NCBI GenBank assembly: GCA_902826615.1
Contig: CADEFN010000001.1
Location: 930,001-994,000, forward strand
Direction: 5' to 3'
Source of the DNA: an uncultured Gemmatimonadota bacterium
GTDB lineage: Bacteria; Gemmatimonadota; Gemmatimonadetes; Gemmatimonadales; Gemmatimonadaceae
DNA: 64,000 bases
Position numbers and translations under genes: made by a program. Shown here piece after piece: positions 63,955 to 64,000 of this stretch. The notes below the pieces were generated by a model. It was not told the DNA's origin, did no database searches, and saw nothing but the letters and a program-made list of their open reading frames with translations. The number at the start of each line of letters is the position of its first letter. Position 1 is the stretch's first letter.

Positions 63955-64000
63955 ATGACACAGCTCAATCGATACAACTCCCTTGCCGCTGCGGTGGCGC
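63955..64000 (+). CDS. Start of the next gene, probably efflux adaptor (truncated by window end)
   Basis: Begins at ATG 63955, 15 nt after the TolC stop, and runs off the window after 15 codons (MTQLNRYNSLAAAVA), which look like the start of a signal peptide. From operon order it is expected to be the RND membrane-fusion protein, but the sequence shown is too short to prove this. Confidence 0.45.
   Translation, partial: MTQLNRYNSLAAAVA

Overview
This is high-GC DNA with close-packed genes on both strands. It most resembles a chromosome of the Gemmatimonadota (Gemmatimonas and relatives). The basis is inference: many secreted proteins have signal peptides ending in Ala-Gln, there are repeated secreted amidohydrolases and a CBM9-like/DUF5916 outer-membrane protein, ABC-F, SoxCD-like and KatG/OxyR genes follow a high-GC environmental pattern, and TTA and TAG codons are largely confined to one octamer. 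No rRNA, CRISPR array, phage or transposase gene was seen. One tRNA (Asn) is present.

Layout. 1-12.7 kb: an Nramp-related transporter; an amidohydrolase/ECF sigma/membrane-protein operon; an ArsR/SRPBCC pair; a 2H phosphoesterase; a ParB-like protein; a TlpA/CcdA redox pair; a Tat-exported M19 dipeptidase; a DUF350 protein; a lytic transglycosylase; EttA; and a solute-binding-like protein. 12.7-31.9 kb: CocE-type hydrolase and gamma-glutamyltransferase; a SoxCD-like sulfite dehydrogenase and cytochrome; a secreted esterase; an AlkZ-like winged-helix protein; a GNAT; a CBM9/DUF5916 barrel; a two-component operon with an editing protein; DsbA and MsrA; and two coupled amidohydrolases, the second having lost its metal ligands. 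31.9-44 kb: an unknown GNAT-like protein, tRNA-Asn with a terminator, divergent katG/oxyR, a two-gene operon of an LCAT-type lipase and a CHAT (caspase-like) protease, and orphan secreted proteins. 44-64 kb: an M14 peptidase, OsmC, DUF4403, a multicopper oxidase, another amidohydrolase, small secreted proteins, a CHAD-CYTH protein, a cluster resembling phosphatidylinositol-mannoside synthesis (two GT4 enzymes, an MFS protein, a LpxL/PatA-like acyltransferase), two pilins, and a TetR/TolC efflux operon cut by the window end.

Most interesting points: (1) the translationally coupled lipase-CHAT protease operon, with a long inverted repeat ahead of it, is a good candidate for a two-component conflict or cell-suicide system. 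(2) The octamer GCCTAACG / CGTTAGGC is iterated through the whole window and dictates where rare TTA codons and TAG stops occur. (3) Small dispersed repeats (a 9-nt unit and a 7-nt unit) sit at gene boundaries, and one of them supplies the start codon and N terminus of a cytochrome gene. (4) A catalytically dead amidohydrolase is coupled to an intact paralogue.
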